A stretch of 64,000 nt of DNA from Streptomyces xanthochromogenes. GTDB lineage: Bacteria > Actinomycetota > Actinomycetes > Streptomycetales > Streptomycetaceae. The stretch lies in assembly GCF_014650455.1 (NCBI RefSeq), contig NZ_BMUZ01000016.1:162358-226357 (forward strand), written 5' to 3'. This document shows, piece by piece, positions 34,681 to 42,325 of this stretch. The translations under genes were made by a program, and so were the position numbers. Numbering within the stretch: the stretch's first letter is position 1; every line of letters starts with the position of its first letter. Below the pieces are notes generated by a model. It worked only from the letters and a program-made list of their open reading frames with translations. It had not been told where the DNA came from and ran no database searches.

Positions 34681-35472
34681 TCAGTGGAGGCTCCCCGCTG
34701 TCCAGGCCGTGCTCACGAGGTCGCGGGCCCAGGACACCCCGAGGTCACGGGGGCCTGATCCTTCGTATTCGATCACGAGGTAGCCGCCGTAGTTCGTGTC
34801 CCGCACGAAGGTGAGCAGGGGCGCGTGGCGTGTGGCGTCGGGGCCACCCGGACCGTCGCTGTCGTGGACCTTTACATGAAGGTGGACAATGCGGTCGGCG
34901 AGGGTTTCAAAGGCCTGGGCGAACAAGGAGCCGGGAAGGTAGCCGCCGTCGATGCATACGCCCACCCCGGGCGCACCGACGTGGCCGAGCAGCCTCGGCA
35001 GGATGTCCAGGTCGCTGGAGAGCCCGCCATGTGTCTCCACTGCGAGCATCAGCCCGAGCCTATGGGCGTACGCGACGAGATCGTTGAAGGCCGCCTCCAC
35101 CCGCGTCAGCGCCGTTGGTGTGCGGGAGGCCGTTCCGGTCCAGATCCGTACGATGTGCGCACCCAGCTGGCTCGCGGTCTGCAGCCCCTGCCGTGCCCGG
35201 TCAATCTCCAGCTCCAGCGGCCTGGTGGGGTCGGTGAAGTCGTTGCGAATAGCGAAGCTCGGGGTGGTCAGGTTCTTCGCGGCCAGCTCCTGCAGGGCTT
35301 CGGGTGCGTGCGAGGGAGAGGGCACCGTCCGGTCGCAGAGTTCCACCGCACGGAACTCCAGTCGCCGGGCCTCGTCGAGGAACTGCAGGCGGGACATGGT
35401 TCCGCTGCGCAGGCCCTCGCCGTAACTCGAGACCCCGAGCGTAATTCGGGAGTGTGCTGTGTCATCCATCAC
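34681..35472 (-). CDS. TIM-barrel sugar-phosphate isomerase/epimerase (AP endonuclease 2 family)
   Basis: 263 residues. ITLGVSSYGEGL, FRAVELCDRTVPS, LGAHIVRIWTGTA, LMLAVETHGGLSSD, GVGVCIDGGYLPG, RIVHLHVKVHDSD and GGYLVIEYEGSG fall at the barrel strand ends; E, D, H and E there form the metal site of the xylose-isomerase-like/IolE family. Substrate unknown; such enzymes epimerise or dehydrate keto-sugars. The GTG start overlaps the DinB-fold gene stop (GTGA). Confidence 0.8.
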   Translation of the reverse strand: MMDDTAHSRITLGVSSYGEGLRSGTMSRLQFLDEARRLEFRAVELCDRTVPSPSHAPEALQELAAKNLTTPSFAIRNDFTDPTRPLELEIDRARQGLQTASQLGAHIVRIWTGTASRTPTALTRVEAAFNDLVAYAHRLGLMLAVETHGGLSSDLDILPRLLGHVGAPGVGVCIDGGYLPGSLFAQAFETLADRIVHLHVKVHDSDGPGGPDATRHAPLLTFVRDTNYGGYLVIEYEGSGPRDLGVSWARDLVSTAWTAGSLH

Positions 35473-36002
35473 GAGGCTCGGGGTCCCTTGTCGTTCAACG
35501 AACGCAGAACAGTGAGCTGTCCCATGTGCGCGAATGTGTCGGCCAGGAGAGCCGCCAGGCGCTCCTCGACCGTGTGCACGTTGCCCAAGGTGGGACTCTC
35601 GACGCGACGCAGCCCGTCGGTGTCGGGTGCGGAGGAGAGGTAGTGCTCCGCCAGCTCCTGAACTGCCGTGTGGTAGGCGAGAAGAATATTTGGGGAGGGC
35701 GACTGGAAAGCGATGACGTCCTCCTCGCGATGGCCGAAGCCGGTATCCGACGGGTCACTCGTCCGACCGAATTGTCTAGCCCAATCGTCCGTGGTCCATA
35801 GCTGGGGCCACCCCGCTGCCTCCGAGAGGTTGCGGTCGATGCCCCGGGTGAGGTGCCATGCCGTCCAGCCGATGGAGTTCGGCAGCTCCGAAGAGCGGAT
35901 ATTGACCGCCTGGGCATCCAACCCGTCCAGCACCGTGGCGAGTTCCCTGCCGGCGCGCTGAAACTGACGCAGGGCCAAAGCCTGCCAGGTGCCCGGCTTC
36001 AC
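35469..36002 (-). CDS. DinB-fold protein (possible thiol-dependent transferase or hydrolase)
   Basis: 177 residues from a GTG overlapping the radical SAM stop (GTGA). FQRAGRELATVLDGLDAQAV, NSIGWTAWHLTRGIDRNLSE, then LLADTFAHMGQLTVLRSLND has the DinB four-helix layout with three His (WHLTRG, YHTAVQ, AHMGQ) that can bind a metal. Relatives include mycothiol- and bacillithiol-dependent S-transferases and isomerases, so mycothiol use is possible in an actinomycete. Role in the pathway is inference. Confidence 0.7.
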   Translation of the reverse strand: MKPGTWQALALRQFQRAGRELATVLDGLDAQAVNIRSSELPNSIGWTAWHLTRGIDRNLSEAAGWPQLWTTDDWARQFGRTSDPSDTGFGHREEDVIAFQSPSPNILLAYHTAVQELAEHYLSSAPDTDGLRRVESPTLGNVHTVEERLAALLADTFAHMGQLTVLRSLNDKGPRAS

Positions 36003-37393
36003 TTGTGCGCCTTCGCACCCTTGCGGACGCCGGTCGCATCCTGGTTGTACGGGTTGACCTTGGTGCGCACTGCGTAGAGGAAGGAATCCGTCATGCGGGC
36101 CTTCTGCGCGGGGCTGAAGAACTCGCGTGAGACGTTCCCCGCCCACAGCATGCCGGACTCCGTGAGGCCGATGCGCTTCCCGTTGTTCCACACGTGGCCC
36201 GATTCCACGAGATCAGCCACGAGGGGGGCGAAGAGCGGTTCGTAGAACGGGATGTCCTGAAGATCGATCTCCAGCAGCATGGCCGGGAAGAGCACCATGA
36301 GGCGGTGGGCCTCTTCTTCCGGTGAGCACAGCGCGCCGAGCTCGACAGGGAGTGTGCCAGCTTCCAGCATGTTCACGTAGTCCGTGATGGAGCTGGTGTT
36401 GATGGAGTGGCGGCGGCCGACGAACGCCCGCGAGGACGGGCCCACGCCGAGAGCCTCCCCTCGCTGGCGCAAGCGGTTCTGGCTCACCTCGATGAACTCG
36501 TGATGGGCTGGGGCGACGAAGGTGTAGGACCGTGCGGGGCGCCACCCGATGTCGGCCATCCGGGATGCGATCTGTCGGAACATCGCGAGGTTCTGCTCGT
36601 TCGATGGCAGGTGCGTATATGCCCTTCCTTCCTCGACCCTTGCTTTGAATGTGGTGTTCTCCCACAGGGTCAGCGGATAGAAATCAATGTAGTCGGGAGC
36701 GAGCTCCAGCCCCTTGGTAATGTCGTCGTCCAGGGTTTCCTGAGACTGGTCGGGGAGGTTGTACAGGATGTCGATGGCGAACTCGGCGATCCCGACCTCA
36801 CGGATCATCTCCGCAGCCCGGCGTAGGTCCTCAACCGTCGGTTTCAACCCGAGTTTGCGGCGCAGTTCTTCTTTGAAGGTCTGCACACCGTAACTGACCC
36901 GGTTGACACCGAGAGAGTGGAGCAATTCCAGCTTCTCCCGGCGGGCAAGGGTCAGCGCATCCCCTTCCATCGTGATGACGGCGTCCTTCTTGAGGGGGAA
37001 GGATTCATGGATGGTCTGGAGTACTCGTTCCATGTACTCCGGCTCCACCGAGGTCGGGGTACCGCCCCCGAATTCGACCCATTCCAGCGTCCGTCCTTCA
37101 AGGTACGCCGACTCTCCGAGCATGCGGAGCTCCTGGACCATGGCATCGAAGAACCGCTTCTTCAGCTCCGGCGGGGTGGCCTGGTTGAGTACCTTCATGA
37201 ACGGACAGAAGTGACACAGGTAGTCACAGAACGGCACGTGAACGTACAGAGAGTACGGATCGCGCCTGCTGCTGGGCTCGTTGAGGAATGCTGTGAAGGA
37301 GTTCACGTCGGAAACCAGGTCGGTATGCCGACTGAGCTTGGGGTAGTAGAAGAATTCGCGGAGTCGGTTGCTGAAGTCAAGTTTGTTGGACAT
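35999..37393 (-). CDS. HemW/HemN-like radical SAM enzyme
   Basis: 464 residues, ATG after AGGAGAGAG. YSLYVHVPFCDYLCHFCPFM carries the CX3CX2C cluster motif (Cys56, Cys60, Cys63), followed by EWVEFGGGTPTSVEPEYMER, the G-G-G-T-P SAM motif, and VSYGVQTFKEELRRKLG. This is the HemN/HemW branch rather than the SPASM type usual in RiPPs. Family members do oxidative decarboxylation, methylation, cyclopropanation or haem delivery. The lengthy C-terminal region has no SPASM cysteines. In this operon a carbon-centred modification of the peptide or its building block is likely. Confidence 0.85.
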   Translation of the reverse strand: MSNKLDFSNRLREFFYYPKLSRHTDLVSDVNSFTAFLNEPSSRRDPYSLYVHVPFCDYLCHFCPFMKVLNQATPPELKKRFFDAMVQELRMLGESAYLEGRTLEWVEFGGGTPTSVEPEYMERVLQTIHESFPLKKDAVITMEGDALTLARREKLELLHSLGVNRVSYGVQTFKEELRRKLGLKPTVEDLRRAAEMIREVGIAEFAIDILYNLPDQSQETLDDDITKGLELAPDYIDFYPLTLWENTTFKARVEEGRAYTHLPSNEQNLAMFRQIASRMADIGWRPARSYTFVAPAHHEFIEVSQNRLRQRGEALGVGPSSRAFVGRRHSINTSSITDYVNMLEAGTLPVELGALCSPEEEAHRLMVLFPAMLLEIDLQDIPFYEPLFAPLVADLVESGHVWNNGKRIGLTESGMLWAGNVSREFFSPAQKARMTDSFLYAVRTKVNPYNQDATGVRKGAKAHK

Positions 37394-37419
37394 CTCTCTC
37401 CTGGGAGTGGGAGCAGCTG

Positions 37420-38136
37420 CTAGGAGATCTCGCCGGGGCTCTTCACGGCCAGCGCCTCCGTAAGTTCGTCAGGCATGAGTACGGCCCCGCTGAAGGAGTC
37501 CAGCAGCGTTCTGATTGCTGCTCTCTCCGCGTGCGTATTGTGGCTGTGGGCGACGACGGCACGCCGCTCGGGCGCGTCATAGACCGGGTCCACGAAGTAG
37601 TGGATCTGCGGACTTGCTGCAAAACAGTCGAATCCCGCAAGAACCAGTCGCTGGACGGTGGGAATCCGAGTGATCACGCGGAGTGCCACCAGGCCTGACG
37701 AGGGGTTTCGTCCTGATGCATCGTCGAAAGGTATCCCCAGCAGCGTGTAGAGATCCGCGAAGTCACGGTCTGCGATCCACGCGGTGGGCAGGTCTTTCAG
37801 CTGGGGGCGCTGGCGCAGCATGATGCCCAGAGCAGCGTTGTGAGCGAATCTGGTACCCGCCGGCCGTGACGCCAGCACGCCGCGGACTCCGTCGGCCCGC
37901 AGTTGCTCGGCTGGGTAGGTGTGCAGGAGGTGTGTGACGAATAAGTCCGTACGCCGCCCTACATGCTCCTCAAATCCTCCGAGAGCGTAGGAGTTCATGC
38001 GGACGACGAGATCACACTCGTCGATGGCCGGCCCGAGGCGCGAGCGTCCCGCTGACGGGCCATTGCCGACGAGCGCGACCGATCGGACCGGACCGAAGTG
38101 CTCGTCCAGCCACGCGCTGTCAAACGATCTGAACAT
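37420..38136 (-). CDS. GT29 sialyltransferase-like glycosyltransferase
   Basis: 238 residues from MFRSFDSAWLDEHFGPVRSV, start inside the previous gene (17-base overlap). VALVGNGPSAG (20-30) and IDECDLVVRMN (38-48) match the large sialyl motif, and NPSSGLVAL (144-152) the small motif of family GT29. HYFVDPVYDAPE is near the expected third motif. Known members transfer sialic-type nonulosonic acids from CMP donors. The CMP-transferase gene at 40775 could supply the donor, strong internal support. Rare in Streptomyces pathways. Confidence 0.75.
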   Translation of the reverse strand: MFRSFDSAWLDEHFGPVRSVALVGNGPSAGRSRLGPAIDECDLVVRMNSYALGGFEEHVGRRTDLFVTHLLHTYPAEQLRADGVRGVLASRPAGTRFAHNAALGIMLRQRPQLKDLPTAWIADRDFADLYTLLGIPFDDASGRNPSSGLVALRVITRIPTVQRLVLAGFDCFAASPQIHYFVDPVYDAPERRAVVAHSHNTHAERAAIRTLLDSFSGAVLMPDELTEALAVKSPGEIS

Positions 38137-39274
38137 GCCCGCCCTTTCCCGCGAGTCCGGCGAGCGTGATCGCATGCAGGGCATGCGGTGCTCCGCCAGC
38201 CAAGGCCTGTGCTGAAGCCGACCTGCACCGGTTCTCCAGGTCGAGTCGGCTGCTGTCCTGGGCCGCTGTCAGAGCCGCCGCCCCGCTGAGGGAGCGCTCG
38301 ACACCCAGGGCAGCCATCAGCACCTTGACCGTCTCGTGCTTGGCGATCGCAGCGAGATCCGCTGGCACCGTCCCGTGCTGCACATAGGTCGAGCAGAGGC
38401 TCTGGACCAGTGAGGTTACGCAGGTGAGGCGTTCTGCCAGCTCGGCCATCTGCACTTGGACGGCCGAGTGGCTAAGAAGGCTTCCCGCGCGACGCGGGGC
38501 GCTTCCGACATGCTGCACGCCCTCCACCACCGCCCAGGCGGCGGCACAACTCATGAGGGAGAGGAACAGCCGCTCCACCGAGAGCACTGGCCCCAGTTGG
38601 AAGGAGGCCAAGGGGCGCCCGCCCAGGAGGGCTGTCTCAGGCACCCGCACCCCGGACAGGTTGACGGTGCCACTTCCCAGAAGTTCAAGCCCACGCCCCA
38701 TCGAGGTTGGCTCCACCGTGATTCCGGCAGAGTCGGCAGAGACGAGGAACAGGCCGACACTTGTGCGACCGGTGGTGGCCACGGCCGCTGATACCAGCAG
38801 GATGTCGGCGATCACCGCATTGGTGACGTAACGCTTCTCTCCGTCGAGTACATATCCGTCGTCGACGGAACGGGCGGTGGTGGTCAGATTGGTGAGTGAT
38901 GAAGCGCTCTCTGCCTCGCTGAGGGCCACAGCCAAGAGGGTGGAACCGCTTGCGCAGCCGGGCAGCAGTCCCTTCTGGTCCGCCGTTCCGTGGCGGCGCA
39001 GCGCCGAGGGCACGACATCGCTTTGCATCCACAAGGGCAGGTCGAGAAGCCATTGCCGACCGAGCTCTTCGGCTATCGCAAGCGAGCGGTGGCGCTCTTG
39101 CGGCTGGCTGTCTGCGGCTGCGGTGAGGCAGCCACTTTGCGCGGCGGTCTGCCACATCTGCCGCAGGAGTGCGGCCGGCAGCGGTTGCGGAGCCGTGTGT
39201 GCCGTCGAGGCGATTCTCTCCACTGCGCCTCGTAGTTCGGTGCGCAACGCCACGGGCGGTGCGGTAATGGTCAT
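38120..39274 (-). CDS. Acyl-CoA-dehydrogenase-like flavoenzyme
   Basis: 384 residues from MTITAPPVALRTELRGAVER, coupled by ATGA to the ligase gene. LLAVALSEAESASSLTNLTT and DGYVLDGEKRYVTNAVIADI are the FAD/substrate strand motifs; SVERLFLSLMSCAAAWAVVE and the C-terminal helices complete the ACAD fold. In NRPS-type pathways such enzymes oxidise carrier-bound aminoacyl groups, for example prolyl to pyrrolyl. With the adjacent ligase and carrier protein, dehydrogenation of a carrier-bound amino acid is the best guess. The catalytic Glu is not assigned. Confidence 0.75.
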   Translation of the reverse strand: MTITAPPVALRTELRGAVERIASTAHTAPQPLPAALLRQMWQTAAQSGCLTAAADSQPQERHRSLAIAEELGRQWLLDLPLWMQSDVVPSALRRHGTADQKGLLPGCASGSTLLAVALSEAESASSLTNLTTTARSVDDGYVLDGEKRYVTNAVIADILLVSAAVATTGRTSVGLFLVSADSAGITVEPTSMGRGLELLGSGTVNLSGVRVPETALLGGRPLASFQLGPVLSVERLFLSLMSCAAAWAVVEGVQHVGSAPRRAGSLLSHSAVQVQMAELAERLTCVTSLVQSLCSTYVQHGTVPADLAAIAKHETVKVLMAALGVERSLSGAAALTAAQDSSRLDLENRCRSASAQALAGGAPHALHAITLAGLAGKGGHVQIV

Positions 39275-40512
39275 GTCGAGGACACCCACTCCCGCACCGC
39301 CACTCGGCCCGGCCGATCGGCCTGCGCTGCCACGGCGCGGGCGACGATGCTCGGCCAACGCCTCGGGTCGGTGCCGTGCTGGGCGAGGAAGGCCAGCGTG
39401 AAGCGCTCCAACCCGATGCCCACGCAGGCGGTGGAGGCTGGCGCCCCGTCGCTCAGCCCAATGTCGTACTGGGCGGCCAGATGCTGTCCGTGCTGGTTGA
39501 ACGAGGCGGCGGCGACGGTCTCGTCATCGTCCAGGAACAGCCGGAGCTCAGTCTTCGAGCCGATCATCTGCTGGGCTGCGGCCTTGGCTGCACCGTTGTC
39601 AGCAAGGAAGAACGGGTCGTGGGCAGACTCGCACAACCCGGCCAGGCCCAGTTCGTCGCACAGCGCGGTCACCAACCCCCGGTAGCGCTCCAACCCCCTA
39701 CGGACGTCGTCGCGTTCACCGATCCAGACCGTCTCGCGGATGGTGAAGTCCCACAGCCGGCGCAGGGGCGACTCGTAGCGGTGCTCAAACCGAAAGGAGC
39801 TGCCCACGGCGGTGAGGACCCGCAGTTCGTCGGAGCGGGTGCCGACGTGCGAGTCATAGATGTAGTAGCACATGGTCGGCGGCAGGCAGTACTCCACCGG
39901 GATAGTCGCCGACTCAAGCTCGTTCAGCGAGCCGCCGCTGCGACGGTGGTCGCGGAATCGCTCAAAGTCAGCCGAAGTGTTGCGCAGGCGATTTACCGTC
40001 AGCAGAAGGTTGGGAAACGACTCCAGGTAGCCTCCCCGCTCCAGCACGGACGTTCCCAGAAGGGTCGGAAAGCGGTGGTGCTCCGCCCCCGCGACGTCCA
40101 TCGACAGGGCGGCAAACATGTCGTCGAGGACGGTGAGGAGGTCGGCGTGGGCGCCCCGCAGGCTGATGGTGCCTGGTCCGTGAACGCGAGCATCGCCGGC
40201 GTCGATCAGCTCCCGGATCACGTCGTCGGCCCGGATCCCGGAGCCCGGTCCGCTGGGACGTCGCGAGCTCCAGACGCGTTTGGGCTCTACCGACCGCAGC
40301 CCCTGCGCCTCCTGCATGAGGGTCTCGATCAGACTCTCCGGTCGGGCAGTCCTTGTGATCGGGCCGACAAGCCGCAGACCAGTGATCTCGTCGCCGTCTT
40401 CGATCAGCGCGAAGTCGTCGATGTCCTCATCGAGATAGAGGACCCGGCGAGTGAGCTCGGGACCCAGCCGTGCCGGAATCCTCTCAGGGAAGGCCACCTC
40501 TATCTGGCTCAC
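39271..40512 (-). CDS. Amino acid:[carrier protein] ligase, class II seryl-tRNA-synthetase-like
   Basis: 413 residues, GTG start overlapping the carrier-protein stop (GTGA). SFRFEHRYESPLRRLWDFTI, RETVWIG is motif 2 of class II synthetases and TACVGIGLERFTLAFLAQHG motif 3. The long tRNA-binding coiled coil of true SerRS is absent, the hallmark of the atypical SerRS homologues that load Gly, Ala or similar amino acids on a carrier protein. The carrier-protein gene is next door, exactly as in those known pairs. It probably activates an amino acid as adenylate and thioesterifies it to CP at 40509. Confidence 0.85.
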   Translation of the reverse strand: MSQIEVAFPERIPARLGPELTRRVLYLDEDIDDFALIEDGDEITGLRLVGPITRTARPESLIETLMQEAQGLRSVEPKRVWSSRRPSGPGSGIRADDVIRELIDAGDARVHGPGTISLRGAHADLLTVLDDMFAALSMDVAGAEHHRFPTLLGTSVLERGGYLESFPNLLLTVNRLRNTSADFERFRDHRRSGGSLNELESATIPVEYCLPPTMCYYIYDSHVGTRSDELRVLTAVGSSFRFEHRYESPLRRLWDFTIRETVWIGERDDVRRGLERYRGLVTALCDELGLAGLCESAHDPFFLADNGAAKAAAQQMIGSKTELRLFLDDDETVAAASFNQHGQHLAAQYDIGLSDGAPASTACVGIGLERFTLAFLAQHGTDPRRWPSIVARAVAAQADRPGRVAVREWVSST

Positions 40513-40778
40513 ACAGCCACCGATCCATCGGCGCTGTCACGCACGAGATCAGCGATGGAACGGGGCGTTGCGAATCGCTCGAACTGGAACTCGCTCTCGG
40601 GTATCTCCACCCCGAGTGATTCCTCGATGTAGCCCATGAGGCTAACGATGCCCAGCGAGTCAAGTTGCCCGTTTTCCAGGATAGGGGTGTCCGCCTCTAC
40701 CTCCCCGCGCCAGCCCGGCATGCCTGCCAGGAACTGAAGGATACGGTCAAGGATCTTGGCGTGCTCCATGACTGTCAC
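40509..40778 (-). CDS. Phosphopantetheine carrier protein
   Basis: 89 residues. ILENGQLDSLGIVSLMGYIE has the D-S-L motif; Ser41 would carry phosphopantetheine. LGVEIPESEFQFERFATPRS and the final helix complete the acyl/peptidyl carrier fold. The GTG start overlaps the NeuA-like stop and the stop overlaps the ligase start, so it is coupled to both. It should hold the amino acid loaded by the ligase while the flavoenzyme and condensation domain act. Confidence 0.9.
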   Translation of the reverse strand: MTVMEHAKILDRILQFLAGMPGWRGEVEADTPILENGQLDSLGIVSLMGYIEESLGVEIPESEFQFERFATPRSIADLVRDSADGSVAV

Positions 40779-41572
40779 TCACCCCTCATGGAAGGACTAT
40801 CGGCAGTTCCCTGCCCGGTCCCGCCGATCGCCTGCATCAGGTCGTACGGCGTGGACGTTTCGGTGAACCCGTGCTCGCGCAACCACCACTCGGTTCGGGC
40901 GACCCCGTCCGGGTTGTCAATGTCCAGGCCCCCGGTTTGAAAGAGCGGAGCCATTTTGTTTCCCGTCCAGCGGAATGGCAGCTGGCCGACAGCAAGATTT
41001 GTGCACCGCTCCCTGAGGATCCAGGCCGACCCGTCGCAAAAGTAGACGTCGCCCTGTGAATCGCGGTCGCACGAAGCTCCCGGAATGGCATTCACGTCCA
41101 CGAACGGCTGGATCAGGCCGCTCCCATCAATACGCCGTGCGCGTACGGGCGAATATTCGTTGTAGCGGGAAACAGTCAAGGCGCTGTCAAGCGTCGGATC
41201 GTCCTCCAGCATGCCGATACCCCTGTCGATGATTCCCGGGGTTATCGTCGCCGAGTTGCAGAGCAGAAGGGCGAAGATCTCCACACACCCACGGCGCTTG
41301 ATGATCTCCTGGTGCCCATGTACCACCACGTCTTCGACCAGTGCATCACTGGTGGCCAACGCAGCCGGCCGATCTATGATCGTGGCTCCGAACGAGCGGC
41401 CGATTGCTGCGATCTCCGCGTCATCCGTGCTGAGGTACACTTCGTCGATTTTTTTGCTGTGCTGTGCGGCGAGCAGTGGATAGACCATCATGGGCCTGTC
41501 CAGCACTTTGCTCGTGTTTTTTCGGGGTAAGCCTCGGCTTCCACCCCGGCCGATTAACAGGGCAGGATGCAT
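40775..41572 (-). CDS. NeuA-like CMP-sugar-acid (acylneuraminate) cytidylyltransferase
   Basis: 265 residues, AAAGGA upstream of ATG 41572. LIGRGGSRGLPRKNTSKVLD (residues 6-25) is the CTP-binding motif with the conserved R, S, K and N. MVYPLLAAQHSKKIDEVYLS, TDDAEIAAIGRSFGATIIDR follows the family strand order, and GGLDIDNPDGVARTEWWL has the late D-x-D-x-x-x-D metal region. Family members activate sialic, legionaminic, pseudaminic or KDO acids, and some phosphonates, as CMP esters. With GT29 in the same operon, a CMP-activated sugar acid is likely. No sialic-acid synthase (NeuB) is seen. Confidence 0.8.
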   Translation of the reverse strand: MHPALLIGRGGSRGLPRKNTSKVLDRPMMVYPLLAAQHSKKIDEVYLSTDDAEIAAIGRSFGATIIDRPAALATSDALVEDVVVHGHQEIIKRRGCVEIFALLLCNSATITPGIIDRGIGMLEDDPTLDSALTVSRYNEYSPVRARRIDGSGLIQPFVDVNAIPGASCDRDSQGDVYFCDGSAWILRERCTNLAVGQLPFRWTGNKMAPLFQTGGLDIDNPDGVARTEWWLREHGFTETSTPYDLMQAIGGTGQGTADSPSMRGE

Positions 41573-41641
41573 CGGTCATTCCTTTCCATTCGCTCTGCGC
41601 GTCGATGGGCTTCTGAAGTCCCGGCGTGTGAGCGCCTTATG

Positions 41642-42325
41642 TTAATCTCCGCCGTGCCCCGTTGTATTTTTCCACGGCGCATCTTCCAAGAATCGTATAA
41701 GGTCGCTCTGCTTCAAGCGGAACCGGTCAAACTCGTCGATCTCGCGCGCGATGACTTGCTTGTCACAGCCGAAGGAATCCACCAGCAGAGATCTCATGAG
41801 GGGGATAGTCCGGTCTGCGTACCATCGCCTCTTCAGTGAAGCATTGATCTCATCGCTGTCCTTCGGGGACAGGTGACTCTTCTGGACGAGATACCCGGTG
41901 AACTCCCGAAGATGGATCAGAGGTTCGGACATCGGCCGGTGGGGTGCCTCGACAGCGTGCATGAGCGCGACTTCGTCGTCGTCCAGATCGGAGTCATCCG
42001 CATAGTGCTGATACACCGCTCCGAATCCCCGGACTCCCAGCGTGTGCATCTCGGCGGCCCGGATGGCCCCCATCGAGCACAGGCCCCACACTGTCCAGCC
42101 TTCCTCCAAGGCGTGTCGGATCTCGACATGGCCGACCGCAGGGAAGGCATGAAACGTGCCATCAGCGATGGCGAGGACGCCGGGGGCCAGCGCTTCGTCC
42201 AGGAGCCGCTCGACGTCTCCACGCCGGGCCGGCGGCTTGAGTATCACGTCCTCGTGCTGCAGGAGGGCTTTGTCCACCCCGTACGCGGTGGGGCCGAGAA
42301 ACAGGGTGATGGGCGTTGCAGTCAC
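41642..42325 (-). CDS. tfuA: TfuA-like protein, YcaO partner for thioamidation
   Basis: 227 residues, GTG start overlapping the ycaO stop (GTGA). ITLFLGPTAYGVDKALLQHE, GVLAIADGTFHAFPAVGHVE and WGLCSMGAIRAAEMHTLGVR, GFGAVYQHYADD are the TfuA core blocks (D-G-x-F, P-x-V-x-H-x-E-I, S-M-G-A-x-R-A-A-E). TfuA proteins partner YcaO in inserting sulfur to form thioamides, as in thioviridamide-type and thiovarsolin pathways and in McrA modification. This makes backbone thioamide, rather than azoline, the expected chemistry. The C-terminal half is helical and family-typical. Confidence 0.9.
   Translation of the reverse strand: MTATPITLFLGPTAYGVDKALLQHEDVILKPPARRGDVERLLDEALAPGVLAIADGTFHAFPAVGHVEIRHALEEGWTVWGLCSMGAIRAAEMHTLGVRGFGAVYQHYADDSDLDDDEVALMHAVEAPHRPMSEPLIHLREFTGYLVQKSHLSPKDSDEINASLKRRWYADRTIPLMRSLLVDSFGCDKQVIAREIDEFDRFRLKQSDLIRFLEDAPWKNTTGHGGD

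Noticed and set aside
35469..36191. DinB-fold gene with 63-residue N-terminal extension
   Set aside because: The extension is only the antisense-like overlap with the radical SAM gene; the GTG at 36002 restores the GTGA coupling used across the operon.
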